In this document: in pieces, positions 51,293 to 60,178 of the stretch
How the letters are laid out: the number at the start of each line of letters is the position of its first letter
Numbering within the stretch: the stretch's first letter is position 1
Assembly: GCF_008806385.1 (NCBI RefSeq)
Contig: NZ_VZZK01000029.1
Coordinates: 29,178 to 93,177 of the forward strand
Source: Methylobacterium soli
GTDB taxonomy: Bacteria; Pseudomonadota; Alphaproteobacteria; Rhizobiales; Beijerinckiaceae
Reading direction: 5' to 3'
DNA: 64,000 nucleotides
Made by a program: the position numbers and the translations under genes
The notes under the pieces: generated by a model
The model's database searches: none
Seen by the model: only the letters and a program-made list of their open reading frames with translations
What the model was told of the DNA's origin: nothing

Positions 51293-52245
51293 TGGCGGGT
51301 CCCCCTCCCCTCTTGCTCGAGCGCCTGCGCCGGCGGGTGCTCTCGCCCTTCTTCGACCGGCTCGGCTACGACCTCGTTCCGGCCAGTCCCGACTGGTCGC
51401 ACCGCCCCCTGTCGCGGCGCGAGGTCGACACGCTGATCGACGGGGCGGCGCTCAGCCTGGAGCACGACCTCGCGGCGGCCGGCATCGCGGCGCCCGGCGC
51501 GGTCGCGGCGCCCGGCGCGGTCGCGGATCTCGTGCGCGACTTCTGGGCGCTGATCCCGACGGCGCCCGTGCGCCAGCGGCGGGGCGGCAGCGGCTTCAAC
51601 GGCGCCCTGCAGCTCTACGTGATGATGCGGGCGCTGCGGCCGCTGGCCATCATCGAATCCGGCGTGTTCCGCGGCCTCACCACCTGGGTGATGCGCCAGG
51701 CCTGCCCGGAGGCGGAGATCCGCTGCTTTGACCCCGACCTGTCGGGCCTGCAATACCGGGACAAGGCCGCCCGCTACAGCAGCCGCGACTGGTCCGAGGC
51801 CGACCTGTCCGACCTCGATCCGGCCAGCACCGTCGGCTTCTTCGACGACCACGTGGCGCAGGGGCGCCGCGTCGTCGAGGCGCGGGCCCGCGGCATCGGC
51901 CGCCTGCTGTTCGACGACGACGCGGCGGGCCACCGCATCCATGCCCATGGGGGCCCGGCGCACCCCACCATCGCGATGATCGAGGCCGCCCGGGGGGCCG
52001 CGCCGGACGCCTCCGGCCACGAGCCGATCCGCTGGCTGCGCAACGGCCGGGCCTTCGAGCAGCCCGTGGACGACCTGCTGCTGCGCGAGGCCGGGGCCTG
52101 CATCGCCCGGACCCACGCCTTCGACGACCTGCACCGCGCCACCGGCTACTCGCCCGCGCGCCTCACCTACGTCGCCCTCGACTTGGATGAAGCCGGGCGG
52201 CGCCCGGATGAGGCCGGACGCCGCGAGGAGGCCGGGCCGCGATGA
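51292..52245 (+). CDS. class I methyltransferase-like protein
   Basis: 317 residues. A Rossmann-like motif I is visible in LAIIESGVFRGLTTWVMRQA, followed by an acidic beta-2 end (AEIRCFDPDLSG) and VGFFDDHVAQGRRV, then LLFDDDAAGHRIHAHGG. It resembles Methyltransf_24/cephalosporin-hydroxylase-like proteins found in surface-polysaccharide clusters. The classic SAM-binding Gly-rich loop is only partly kept, so activity is not certain. Short duplications occur inside (GAVAAPGAVA) and at the C-terminus (DEAGRR repeated). It is inserted between the importer ATPase and the binding protein, and both junctions overlap. Confidence 0.65.
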   Translation: MAGPPPLLLERLRRRVLSPFFDRLGYDLVPASPDWSHRPLSRREVDTLIDGAALSLEHDLAAAGIAAPGAVAAPGAVADLVRDFWALIPTAPVRQRRGGSGFNGALQLYVMMRALRPLAIIESGVFRGLTTWVMRQACPEAEIRCFDPDLSGLQYRDKAARYSSRDWSEADLSDLDPASTVGFFDDHVAQGRRVVEARARGIGRLLFDDDAAGHRIHAHGGPAHPTIAMIEAARGAAPDASGHEPIRWLRNGRAFEQPVDDLLLREAGACIARTHAFDDLHRATGYSPARLTYVALDLDEAGRRPDEAGRREEAGPR

Positions 52246-54143
52246 CGGACCTCTCCCGCCGGGCGCTTCTCGCCGGACTCTCCGCCGCCCTCGGGCCGCT
52301 CCCGCCCCTCGGCCCGGCACGCGCCGCGGAGGAGTCGGAGGCCCCGACGGCCGATCGCCTGCCGCGCCCGCCCCTGGTGGTGGACCTCGCGGGGCGCGAC
52401 CGGCGGCCAGGCATGCCGGGTGGCACGGTAAGGATGCTGATCACGCGCGCCCGGGACGTGCGCTACCTCTCGGTCTGCGCCTATACCCGCCTCGTCGGCT
52501 ACGACGCGACGCTGGCGCTGCAGCCGGACCTGCTGGAACGGGTCGAGAGTGAGGGCGGCCGCCTCAGCTTCCACCTGCGCGAGGGGCATCGCTGGTCGGA
52601 CGGGCAACCCTTCACGACGGAGGATTTCCGCTATTATTGGGAGGACGTCGCCAACAACAAGGAATTGAGCCCGGGCGGACCGCCGGATTTCTTCCTGGTC
52701 GACGGAAAGCCCCCGACGGTGGAGATCCCCGACGCGCGCACGATCCGCTACATCTGGGACCGGCCGAACCCGCGCTTCCTGCCGAGCCTCGCCGCCCCGC
52801 GCGACCCGCTGATCTTCCGCCCGGCCCATATCCTGAAGGCGGTCCACCCCCGCTATGCCGGCCGCGAGGCCGCGGCGGCGCTGGCGAAGGCCCAGAGCCT
52901 GCGGGGCTGGACCGCGCTCCACAACCGGCTCGACGACATGTTCGAGATGCAGAACCCCGACACGCCGACCCTGCAGGCGTGGCGCCCGCGCACCCGCGCG
53001 CCCGCCGCCCGCTTCGTCTTCGAGCGCAACCCCTATTATCACCGGGTCGACCCGGAGGGCCGCCAGCTTCCCTATATCGACCGAATCGTCATGGACGTCG
53101 CCTCGCAGGGGCTGCTCGTCGCCAAGACGAATGCGGGCGAGGCGGACCTGATGTTCCGCGGCCTGTCCATGGCCGATATCCCGAACCTGAAGGAAGGCGA
53201 GCGGGCCCACGACTACAAGACCCATCTCTGGCCCGTCGCCCGCGGCTCGGAACTCGCCCTCTACCCGAACCTCACCACCGCCGATCCGGGCTGGCGCGCC
53301 CTCAACCGCGAGCCGCGCTTCCGCCGGGCCCTCTCGCACGCCATCGACCGGCACACCCTGAACAACACCCTGCTGTTCGGCCTCGGCAGCGAGGGCAACG
53401 ACACGATCGTGCCCGAGAGCCCCCTATTCGTGCCGGAATTCCGCACGCTCAACGCGGGTTATGACCCGGCCGAGGCCAACCGCCTCCTCGACGCCCTCGG
53501 GCTCGCGCGGCGGGACGGGTCCGGCACCCGCCTGATGGCGGATGGGCGCCCCTTGGAGATCGTTGTCGAGAGCGACGGCGAGGCCTCGATGGTCCTCGAC
53601 GGGCTGCTGCTGATCACCGAGTTCTGGCGCGAGGTCGGCATCAAGCTCCTGGTCAAGCCGCAGGAGCGCACGAACCTGCGGCGCCGCTCGGTCGCCGGGA
53701 TGACCGTGATGGTGGCCGCCCAGGGGCTCGACCTCGCGGTGCCGACCGCCATCATGCCGCCGACCGAGCTGAGCCCGGCCCAGCCCGACCATTATTCCTG
53801 GCCGCGCTGGAGCATCAACGTGGAGAGCCGCGGCGCCAGCGGCGAGCCCTGCGACGTGCCGGCGGTGCAGCAGCTCCTGGCGCTGAACGCGCAATGGGCC
53901 GCCACCGGCGACCCGGAGGTGCAGGCCCGGATCTGGCGGGAGATGCTGATGAACCATGCCGAGAACCAGTGGGTGATCGGCACGGTGGCGGGGGCGCTCC
54001 AGCCGGTCGTCGCCGGCAACGCGCTGGCCAACGTGCCGCGCCGGGCCCTCTACAGCTGGGACCCCACCGCCCTCATCGGCGTGCAGCGCCCCGACGAGTT
54101 CTTCTGGGACCGGGCCGCCAAGCGCACGGCCTCCGCGCGATGA
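52242..54143 (+). CDS. ABC importer substrate-binding protein, SBP_bac_5 family
   Basis: 633 residues. The N-terminus MTDLSRRALLAGLSAALGPL looks like a twin-arginine-type export signal (SRRALL). The SBP_bac_5 fold follows: FHLREGHRWSDGQPFTTEDF, LPYIDRIVMDVASQGLLVAK, FRRALSHAIDRHTLNNTLLF. The chain is longer than DppA (about 535) and nearer to the YejA/AgpA size class, whose members bind larger peptides or alpha-galactosides. It delivers substrate to the two permeases downstream. ATGA overlaps occur at both ends. Confidence 0.92.
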   Translation: MTDLSRRALLAGLSAALGPLPPLGPARAAEESEAPTADRLPRPPLVVDLAGRDRRPGMPGGTVRMLITRARDVRYLSVCAYTRLVGYDATLALQPDLLERVESEGGRLSFHLREGHRWSDGQPFTTEDFRYYWEDVANNKELSPGGPPDFFLVDGKPPTVEIPDARTIRYIWDRPNPRFLPSLAAPRDPLIFRPAHILKAVHPRYAGREAAAALAKAQSLRGWTALHNRLDDMFEMQNPDTPTLQAWRPRTRAPAARFVFERNPYYHRVDPEGRQLPYIDRIVMDVASQGLLVAKTNAGEADLMFRGLSMADIPNLKEGERAHDYKTHLWPVARGSELALYPNLTTADPGWRALNREPRFRRALSHAIDRHTLNNTLLFGLGSEGNDTIVPESPLFVPEFRTLNAGYDPAEANRLLDALGLARRDGSGTRLMADGRPLEIVVESDGEASMVLDGLLLITEFWREVGIKLLVKPQERTNLRRRSVAGMTVMVAAQGLDLAVPTAIMPPTELSPAQPDHYSWPRWSINVESRGASGEPCDVPAVQQLLALNAQWAATGDPEVQARIWREMLMNHAENQWVIGTVAGALQPVVAGNALANVPRRALYSWDPTALIGVQRPDEFFWDRAAKRTASAR

Positions 54144-55156
54144 TCGGCCTCGTCGCCCGGCGCCTCGTGACGATGGCGGCGAGCCTGCTGGTGATCTCCG
54201 CCCTCGTCTTCCTGGTGATCAAGCTGCCGCCCGGCGACTTCCTGACGAACCGCATCTCGGAGCTTCGGTCCATGGGCGAGGCGGCGTCGGTCGCCAAGGC
54301 GGAACTCCTGATCCGGCAATACGGGCTCGACCGGCCCGTCATCGAGCAATACCTGATCTGGGTCGGGCTGATGCCGGGGCCGGCCGGCTTCTCGGGGCTG
54401 CTCCAGGGCGATTGGGGCTGGAGCTTCGAGTATGACCGGCCGGTGGCGGAGGTCGTCGGCGACGCCCTCTGGCTCACCCTCGTGGTCAATCTCGCGGCCC
54501 TGGTCTTCGTGCACGTCGTGGCGATCCCGATCGCCCTCTACTCGGCGACCCATCGCGGCACCTTCGGCGACGCCCTCGTGACCCTCCTGGGCTATGTCGG
54601 CCTCGCGGTGCCGGGCTTCCTCCTCGCCCTGATCCTGCTGTTCTACGCCAATCGCTGGTTCGGCCTCTCCATCGGCGGGCTCTACGACGCCGATTTCGCG
54701 GGCCAGCCCTGGACCCTCGACAAGGTCCACTCCCTCCTCGGCCACCTCGTGGTGCCCACCCTGGTGATCGGCCTCGGGGGAACGGCCGCGATGATCCGGC
54801 GGATGCGCGCGAACCTCCTCGACGAGCTCGCCAAGCCCTACACGGTGACGGCCCGCGCCAAGGGGCTGCCGCCCACGCGGGCGCTCCTGAAATACCCGTT
54901 CCGGATGTCCCTGAACCCGTTCTTCGCCGATATCGGCAACCTCCTGCCGCATCTCGTCTCCGGCTCGGTGCTGGTCTCCCTTGTCCTCAGCCTGCCGACG
55001 GTCGGCCCGCTGCTCCTCGAAGCGCTGAAGACGCAGGACCAGTTCATGGCGGGCTTCATCCTGATGTTCGTCGCCGTGCTGACGATCGTGGGCCTGCTCA
55101 TCTCGGATCTGATGCTGGCGTGGCTCGACCCGCGCATCCGCATGGGCGCCCGCTGA
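54140..55156 (+). CDS. ABC importer permease, DppB/OppB type
   Basis: 338 residues. It opens LVARRLVTMAASLLVISALV and has the typical GDFLTNRISELRSMGEAASV extracytoplasmic segment and GLDRPVIEQYLIWVG. The EAA-like loop is LAKPYTVTARAKGLPPTRAL. It closes LISDLMLAWLDPRIRMG, the standard end of DppB-type permeases. It pairs with the DppC-type permease that follows. Starts and stops overlap both neighbours. Confidence 0.93.
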   Translation: MIGLVARRLVTMAASLLVISALVFLVIKLPPGDFLTNRISELRSMGEAASVAKAELLIRQYGLDRPVIEQYLIWVGLMPGPAGFSGLLQGDWGWSFEYDRPVAEVVGDALWLTLVVNLAALVFVHVVAIPIALYSATHRGTFGDALVTLLGYVGLAVPGFLLALILLFYANRWFGLSIGGLYDADFAGQPWTLDKVHSLLGHLVVPTLVIGLGGTAAMIRRMRANLLDELAKPYTVTARAKGLPPTRALLKYPFRMSLNPFFADIGNLLPHLVSGSVLVSLVLSLPTVGPLLLEALKTQDQFMAGFILMFVAVLTIVGLLISDLMLAWLDPRIRMGAR

Positions 55157-56340
55157 TGCAGGAGACGCCGAAGCAGGAGACGCCGGTCCAGGACGCACGG
55201 CCGCGCCACTTCGTGGACACCGCCCCATTCGATCCGACGGCGGGGGCGGCCCACGGTCACGACGCGGCCGCCGACACGGCCTCCGCCTGGCGGCTGATCG
55301 GGCGCAAGTTCCTGCGCCACCGCCTCGCCGTCGCCTCCGCGATCGTCCTGGCGCTCCTCTACGCGACGATCCCGGCGGTGGAGTTCCTGGCACCCTACGA
55401 GCAGAACAAGCGCCACGGCGACGCGCTCTACGCGCCGCCCCAGGGACTCCACCTGTTCCACGAGGGGCGCTTCCTCGGCCCCTTCGTGTATCCCTACCGG
55501 GCCCATTTCGACATCGAGAGCTTCCAGCGCAGCTACATCCTCGACAAGAGCCGTCCCGAGCCGCTCCGCTTCCTCTGTCGCGGCGAGCCCTACCGGTATT
55601 TCGGCCTGATCCCGGGGGACCTGCACCTGATCTGCCCGCCCGAGGGCGGCACCCTGTTCCTCCTCGGCACCGACAAGCTCGGGCGCGACCTCCTCTCCCG
55701 GATCATCTACGGCGCCCGCATCTCCCTGGTGATCGGGCTCGCGGGCGTGGCGATCTCCTTCGTGCTCGGGCTCTTCTTCGGGGGCATCGCGGGCTATTTC
55801 GGCGGCCTGACCGACGCCGCCGTGCAGCGGCTGATCGAGATCGTGCGCTCGGTGCCCGAATTGCCGCTCTGGCTGGCGCTCTCCGCGGCACTCCCGCCGA
55901 ACTGGAGCCCGCTCGCGATCTTCTTCGGCATCACCCTGATCCTGGGGCTCCTCGACTGGCCGGGTCTCGCGCGGGCGGTCCGCTCGAAGCTGCTCGCCCT
56001 GCGCGAGGAGGATTTCGTCGCCGCCGCCGAGCTGATGGGCGCCTCGCCCCGGCACGTGATCCTGCGCCACCTGATCCCGAACTTCATGAGCCACCTCATC
56101 GCCTCGGCGACCCTGGCGATCCCGACGATGATCCTCGGCGAGACGGCCCTGTCCTTCCTGGGCCTCGGCCTGCGCCCGCCCGTGACGAGCTGGGGCGTGC
56201 TCCTGAACGAGGCGCAGAACCTTGCGGCCGTGCAGCTCTATCCCTGGCTGCTGCTGCCGACCGTGCCGGTGCTCGTGACGGTGCTGGCCTACAACTTCCT
56301 CGGCGACGGCCTCCGGGATGCGGCCGATCCCTATCACTGA
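55156..56340 (+). CDS. ABC importer permease, DppC/OppC type with long periplasmic insert
   Basis: 394 residues. After a polar N-terminus with a duplicated QETP (12-base repeat), the first helix is HRLAVASAIVLALLYATIPA. An unusually long periplasmic stretch (GLHLFHEGRFLGPFVYPYRA to LHLICPPEGGTLFLLGTDKL) precedes the conserved GTDKLGRDLLSRIIYGARIS. The EAA loop is VAAAELMGASPRHVILRHLI. The extra loop is seen in oligosaccharide-like members of the class in alphaproteobacteria. It is the last gene of the operon. Confidence 0.93.
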   Translation: MQETPKQETPVQDARPRHFVDTAPFDPTAGAAHGHDAAADTASAWRLIGRKFLRHRLAVASAIVLALLYATIPAVEFLAPYEQNKRHGDALYAPPQGLHLFHEGRFLGPFVYPYRAHFDIESFQRSYILDKSRPEPLRFLCRGEPYRYFGLIPGDLHLICPPEGGTLFLLGTDKLGRDLLSRIIYGARISLVIGLAGVAISFVLGLFFGGIAGYFGGLTDAAVQRLIEIVRSVPELPLWLALSAALPPNWSPLAIFFGITLILGLLDWPGLARAVRSKLLALREEDFVAAAELMGASPRHVILRHLIPNFMSHLIASATLAIPTMILGETALSFLGLGLRPPVTSWGVLLNEAQNLAAVQLYPWLLLPTVPVLVTVLAYNFLGDGLRDAADPYH

Positions 56341-56548
56341 TCCGGCCCGCGCGGCGGCTATGCCGCCGCTCCCGCCGGGAACAGGTTCCGTGCCGGCGGA
56401 GGATGCGCGCGGCCGTCCTGCGCGAAAGCCCGGACAGGTTGTATACCTGCGCGCGGTAGCGAACCTAGGTCGCAAAAACATCGCGGGACACCTCAAAATC
56501 GCCCGAAGGCCTGCTACTGCTTGAGCTTGACCATTCGAGGAGGCGGCC

Positions 56549-56788
56549 ATGTCCTTCGACATTGTCTTCACGCAGGCGGCGCGCGTCGCCGCGACCGTCA
56601 CGGGCGACCTGCCCTCCCTGGAGGAGCGCACGCGCCGGGAGATCGCCGACCTGCCGGGTGACGGGCTCTCGGCCCTGGAGGAGCGGCTGTTCCACGCCTT
56701 CGCGACGGAGGCCGGGCAGGAATGCATCTGCACGCTGCTCGCCGGCCAAGTGGTGCAGGTCGATGTCTGCGGGGTGTCGGCCGCCTGA
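56549..56788 (+). CDS. conserved small protein, unknown
   Basis: 79 residues with a strong GAGGAGG ribosome site before ATG 56549. It is acidic, with a predicted helical middle (DLPSLEERTRREIADLPGDG, LSALEERLFHAFATEAGQEC) and an ICTLLAGQVVQVDVCG end that could form two strands. No signal peptide or membrane helix. No family recognised. It stands alone after the importer operon and before a convergent LysR gene. Confidence 0.6.
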   Translation: MSFDIVFTQAARVAATVTGDLPSLEERTRREIADLPGDGLSALEERLFHAFATEAGQECICTLLAGQVVQVDVCGVSAA

Positions 56789-56805
56789 GCCCGGAGCAGG
56801 TCGCC

Positions 56806-57720
56806 TCAGGGCGCCGCGAGATCGGCGAACCGCGCCTTCAGCAGCGGAACCGCGAAATCCACGAAGGCCCGCACCTTCGGCACCGAGAGACGGCCCTCGG
56901 GCATGACGAGGTGGACGGGCCGCGGCGGCAGCTCGGCCTCCGCCAGCACGATCCGCAGGCGACCGGCCCGGACATGCTCGGCCACCTGATAGGAGAGCAC
57001 CATCGTGGGGCCATGGCCCGCGACCGCCGAGTCCACGGCCGCCTCGACCGCATTGACCACGAGCCGTGGCGTGAAGGCGACGTGCCGCGGCTGGCTCGAA
57101 CCCGGGACCGGGGCGAAGCTCCAGGAATCCTGCCCGAAGGTCGTCGTCGCGATGCAGCGGTGGTTCGCCAGATCGGCCGGCTCGGCGAGGGCTGGATGAT
57201 GCGCGAGATAGGCCGGCGCCGCGCAGACGACCCGCCGCACCGCGCCGACCCGCACGGCCACGAGGCTCGAATCCGGCAGATGCGCGATCCGCAGCGCGAG
57301 GTCGACGCCCTCCTCCACGAGGTTCACGGGCCGGTCGAGCAGCAGCAGCTTGGCACGGACCTCGGATTGCGCGTCCAGGAAGGCGTCGAGGATCGGACGC
57401 AGGATCCAGGTGCCGCTGACGAGGGGCGCCGTCAGGGTCAGGGTTCCGCGCGGGGCGGCCCGCTCGCCGGCCGCCAAAAGGTCGGCCTCCTCCAGGTCGA
57501 CGAGGACCCGGCGGCAGGCGGCCGCGTAACGCTCGCCCGCCTCGCTCAGCCGGATCGAGCGGGTCGTCCGGTGCAGAAGCTCCGTCCCGACATGAGATTC
57601 CAGGAAGGCGAGCGCCCGGCTCACCGCCGCAGGCGAGTGTCCCAGGCGCCGCCCCGCCCCCGCGAGGCTGCCCGCATCGATGGCGGTGACGAACACGCGC
57701 ATCGCCTCGATCCGGTCCAT
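56806..57720 (-). CDS. LysR-family transcriptional regulator
   Basis: 304 residues. The HTH is MDRIEAMRVFVTAIDAGSLA followed by LGHSPAAVSRALAFLESHVG and LLHRTTRSIRLSEAGERYAA. The effector domain begins RGTLTLTAPLVSGTWILRPI and contains VNLVEEGVDLALRIAHLPDS, the pattern of the DsdC/CrgA-like subgroup acting on small efflux or redox genes. ATG 57720 is chosen because the MDRIEAM start is standard in this subgroup; the longer frame to 57762 is not needed. No divergent target gene is obvious. Confidence 0.88.
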   Translation of the reverse strand: MDRIEAMRVFVTAIDAGSLAGAGRRLGHSPAAVSRALAFLESHVGTELLHRTTRSIRLSEAGERYAAACRRVLVDLEEADLLAAGERAAPRGTLTLTAPLVSGTWILRPILDAFLDAQSEVRAKLLLLDRPVNLVEEGVDLALRIAHLPDSSLVAVRVGAVRRVVCAAPAYLAHHPALAEPADLANHRCIATTTFGQDSWSFAPVPGSSQPRHVAFTPRLVVNAVEAAVDSAVAGHGPTMVLSYQVAEHVRAGRLRIVLAEAELPPRPVHLVMPEGRLSVPKVRAFVDFAVPLLKARFADLAAP

Positions 57721-57900
57721 GATCGTTCCGCTGAGCGAGAGGGTAACGCGCCATCTGCGCAAATTCCGCCGCTCCCCGCAACAGCGATTGTGCCGGTGCG
57801 CGAGGCCGAGCCCCGCCTCACCCGGGCGCCGCAGGATGGCGCACGCTATCGATCACCTGCCGGACGCGGACGCGGTAAGCTTCCTCGCCCCGCGACGCGC

Positions 57901-58227
57901 TCAGCGATTGATCCCGCCCGGGCCGCCCGCGGTTCCGCCCGTGCCCGGTATGGCGCCGGTGCCGGGAGGACCGCCGGCGCCGGTGCCGACTCCCGGGCCG
58001 CCGGTGCCGAGCGCGGTGCCGGCCCCTCCGACCGTGCCCGTCCGACCGTCCAGCGCTGAGCTTGGACCAGCCTCCCGCATCGGTGCGCCGTTGCTCTTCG
58101 GGCGGCCTGGGGTATTCAGGGTGTCCTGCGCGCCGCCGCCGACCGTCGAGGGTCCGGTGGTCTGCGCCGCGGCGATGCCGGGAAGCGAGAGGGCGAGGGT
58201 GGCCGCGAGAGCGAGCGTCGTGCGCAT
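57901..58227 (-). CDS. secreted Gly/Pro-rich small protein
   Basis: 108 residues. Signal peptide MRTTLALAATLALSLPGIAA then a mature part rich in Gly, Thr and Pro with repeated GTGGPG/GTGAGG turns. Low complexity, no domain. Such short periplasmic proteins are common in Methylobacterium-like genomes. No obvious operon partners. Confidence 0.6.
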   Translation of the reverse strand: MRTTLALAATLALSLPGIAAAQTTGPSTVGGGAQDTLNTPGRPKSNGAPMREAGPSSALDGRTGTVGGAGTALGTGGPGVGTGAGGPPGTGAIPGTGGTAGGPGGINR

Positions 58228-58337
58228 GATGGGTCTCCGGATCGGGATCGGCAGGGCCCAACGGGACCGCAGGACAATGGTTCACCCCGCCCTGCGCCCC
58301 GGTCTCGGGTGAGCCGGCCTCGCACGAACCCGCCCCG

Positions 58338-58817
58338 GTGAGCGCCCGCATCCTGGATCGCGACCGCTTCGCGAAATGCCGGGCCCTGATGGAGCGCGGC
58401 GCGACGGCCGGCGAGCGCGCTGCGGGCCGGGCCGCGGCCACGCGCGTCGCGGCCGCGGCCGGCCTCTCGCTCACCGAGGCCCTGGCCGTCCTCGACGCGC
58501 AGGCCGCACCGCGTCCCGAGGCGCGCCCGCCGCGGCCCCCGCGCCCATCGGGACAGCGCTACGCCTGGGCGCAGCCCAAGGCCCCGCCCGAGCCCATCAC
58601 GGTCGAGGAGATCCTGAGGCAGAAGGAGGCCGAGCTGCAGCGCAGGAAGCGGGCGGCCGCGCGCGAGGCGCAGCGCCGGCGGGCAGCCCATGCCGCGCAG
58701 GAGCGGGAGCTGGAGAGCGTACGGCAGGCGCAGGCCGCCCGGGATCGGGACTGGGCCGCGCGCCGGGCGCAGCAGGAGGACGCGCCCGCCCCAGATGCGG
58801 GGGGCGAAACACCCTGA
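58338..58817 (+). CDS. DUF2786-like small protein, unknown function
   Basis: 159 residues, GTG start. Residues 8-45 (DRFAKCRALMERGATAGERA to AAAAGLSL) resemble the DUF2786 motif (xKxxALxERGATxGERAAAxAAxxRxAxxxGL). A Pro-rich linker follows, then a long charged helix rich in Arg, Ala and Gln (RQKEAELQRRKRAAAREAQR) that may be a coiled coil. The family's role is unknown and it is often phage- or plasmid-associated. Codon use matches the host. Confidence 0.55.
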   Translation: MSARILDRDRFAKCRALMERGATAGERAAGRAAATRVAAAAGLSLTEALAVLDAQAAPRPEARPPRPPRPSGQRYAWAQPKAPPEPITVEEILRQKEAELQRRKRAAAREAQRRRAAHAAQERELESVRQAQAARDRDWAARRAQQEDAPAPDAGGETP

Positions 58818-59018
58818 TGCTCAAGCCCCGACCCTCGCACCGGGGCCCGTGTGGGGCCGGGCGCGGGCTTCCGAGAGGCCCGTCCGGATTCCGGGGTTCC
58901 TCCCGCTGACGGAAAGATGCTTCCTGCCGTCACCCGCGGATGTGGAGGATCGAAGTAAGATCTCGTAAACATCTGACAGAGCAGTTTTGCCTCACATTGG
59001 GAGTGAGGAAACACCGTC

Positions 59019-59267
59019 ATGGACACTCTAGTCAAAGAGGACGCGCGATCCGCGCTCGTCGATGCCGAGGTGATCCTCCGGGATTGGCCTCGATCTTACG
59101 GATGCAAGGCTGCGCTTCTTGGCAAGACCAGGGCTCTGATCGCGACCAATCTTGCCCGCGACCTGCCTGACTGTTTCAGCTTGGCGATCGCACCGGATTT
59201 CAACCCGAGGCCCTGCACCGTGACCTGGCGCGGGCGCGACATCCTGAAGGTGATGATCTTCGAATGA
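59019..59267 (+). CDS. hypothetical protein, 82 residues
   Basis: Starts at ATG 59019 with GGGAGTGAGG upstream. The sequence has a helical first half (ARSALVDAEVILRDWPRSYG) and a strand-rich end (FNPRPCTVTWRGRDILKVMI). No membrane helix, signal or known domain. The AT-richer upstream DNA suggests its own promoter. Function unknown. Confidence 0.5.
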   Translation: MDTLVKEDARSALVDAEVILRDWPRSYGCKAALLGKTRALIATNLARDLPDCFSLAIAPDFNPRPCTVTWRGRDILKVMIFE

Positions 59268-59466
59268 GGACCGCCCCATCCTCCTCCTAGGAACGCGATC
59301 GCATCGCTCCCTCGCCTGCCGCGTCGCCCTTCGCGTCGGGCACCCGGCAGGTTGGACGCTCGGGCTGAAGGATCTTGAGCGCGCGAGGTCATGGGGCGGC
59401 CGTCCTGGAAGGGGCAGCCGGGGGCGCGCCGGGACAGGATCGGTCGAGGGCGCCGGCGGCGTGCCC

Positions 59467-59679
59467 TCAGGCGGAGAGTTGAGGCTGCGCGGCTGTCGCG
59501 CCGCCGCGCGCGCGCAGGGCGTCGGGGAGCCGGCGCGTCCGGCGCACGCGCGCCGATGCCCGCATGAATGTCGAGTAGTTCTCGGCATCGTCCAGGCTGA
59601 GCCCGCTGACCACGGGCTCATGGCCCTGGATCACCGAGTGCGTCCCGTCGCAAGCGAGCTTCACGCTGATCTTCGACAT
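59467..59679 (-). CDS. hypothetical protein, 70 residues
   Basis: ATG 59679 with GAGGAGG about 6 bases upstream. It reads MSKISVKLACDGTHSVIQGH then EPVVSGLSLDDAENYSTFMR and a basic tail. The first half could form a small beta-sheet with an alpha-helix after LSLDDAENY. No family recognised. Function unknown. Confidence 0.5.
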   Translation of the reverse strand: MSKISVKLACDGTHSVIQGHEPVVSGLSLDDAENYSTFMRASARVRRTRRLPDALRARGGATAAQPQLSA

Positions 59680-59784
59680 GCCGCCTCCTCGCTGAGGATC
59701 GTCTGCCGCGGCGTTCGGGTCTGGGCAGGCGCCTCAGCCCTTCAACCGATGACCGGATGATTGGTTCAGTCGCGGCGCGCCGTC

Positions 59785-60063
59785 TCAGAGGCAGAACAGG
59801 ACGCCTGCCCGGCGCCCTTCGCGCCAGACGACCTTCGCGGTGAAGCGCGCGTCGTTGGCGAGGACGAGGTCGAATTTCGGCGGAAGCGTCACGACCTCGG
59901 TTCCGAGGAACTCCAGCAGGGCCCCCGTGTCGGAGACGTTGCGGATGCAGCAGGGGAAGCGGGCGCCGCCCTGGCCGAGCGCGAACGCCATCAGGGCCGT
60001 CGGGACGCGCTCGCTCTCGCGCGGTTCGAGGATCGCGATACGGGGTCGGACGAGGGACGGCAT
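59785..60063 (-). CDS. PilZ-domain protein
   Basis: 92 residues forming one short PilZ beta-barrel. The Arg-rich start (PRESERVP) corresponds to the RxxxR c-di-GMP-binding motif in degenerate form, and NVSDTGALLEF is the (D/N)xSxxG motif. VVTLPPKFDLVL and AKVVWREGRRAGVLF are the typical later strands. Small PilZ proteins act as c-di-GMP effectors. The first motif is weak, so binding is likely but not certain. Confidence 0.82.
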   Translation of the reverse strand: MPSLVRPRIAILEPRESERVPTALMAFALGQGGARFPCCIRNVSDTGALLEFLGTEVVTLPPKFDLVLANDARFTAKVVWREGRRAGVLFCL

Positions 60064-60178
60064 GGGGTCGCTCCCGGCAAGCGGATGGTCAGCACCTCCC
60101 CAGGAGCAGACTGACAGCGCGGGATTGATCGCAGATTAAGGATTACCGTGAATCAATCGATGACGGCCGCCCCGGCCC

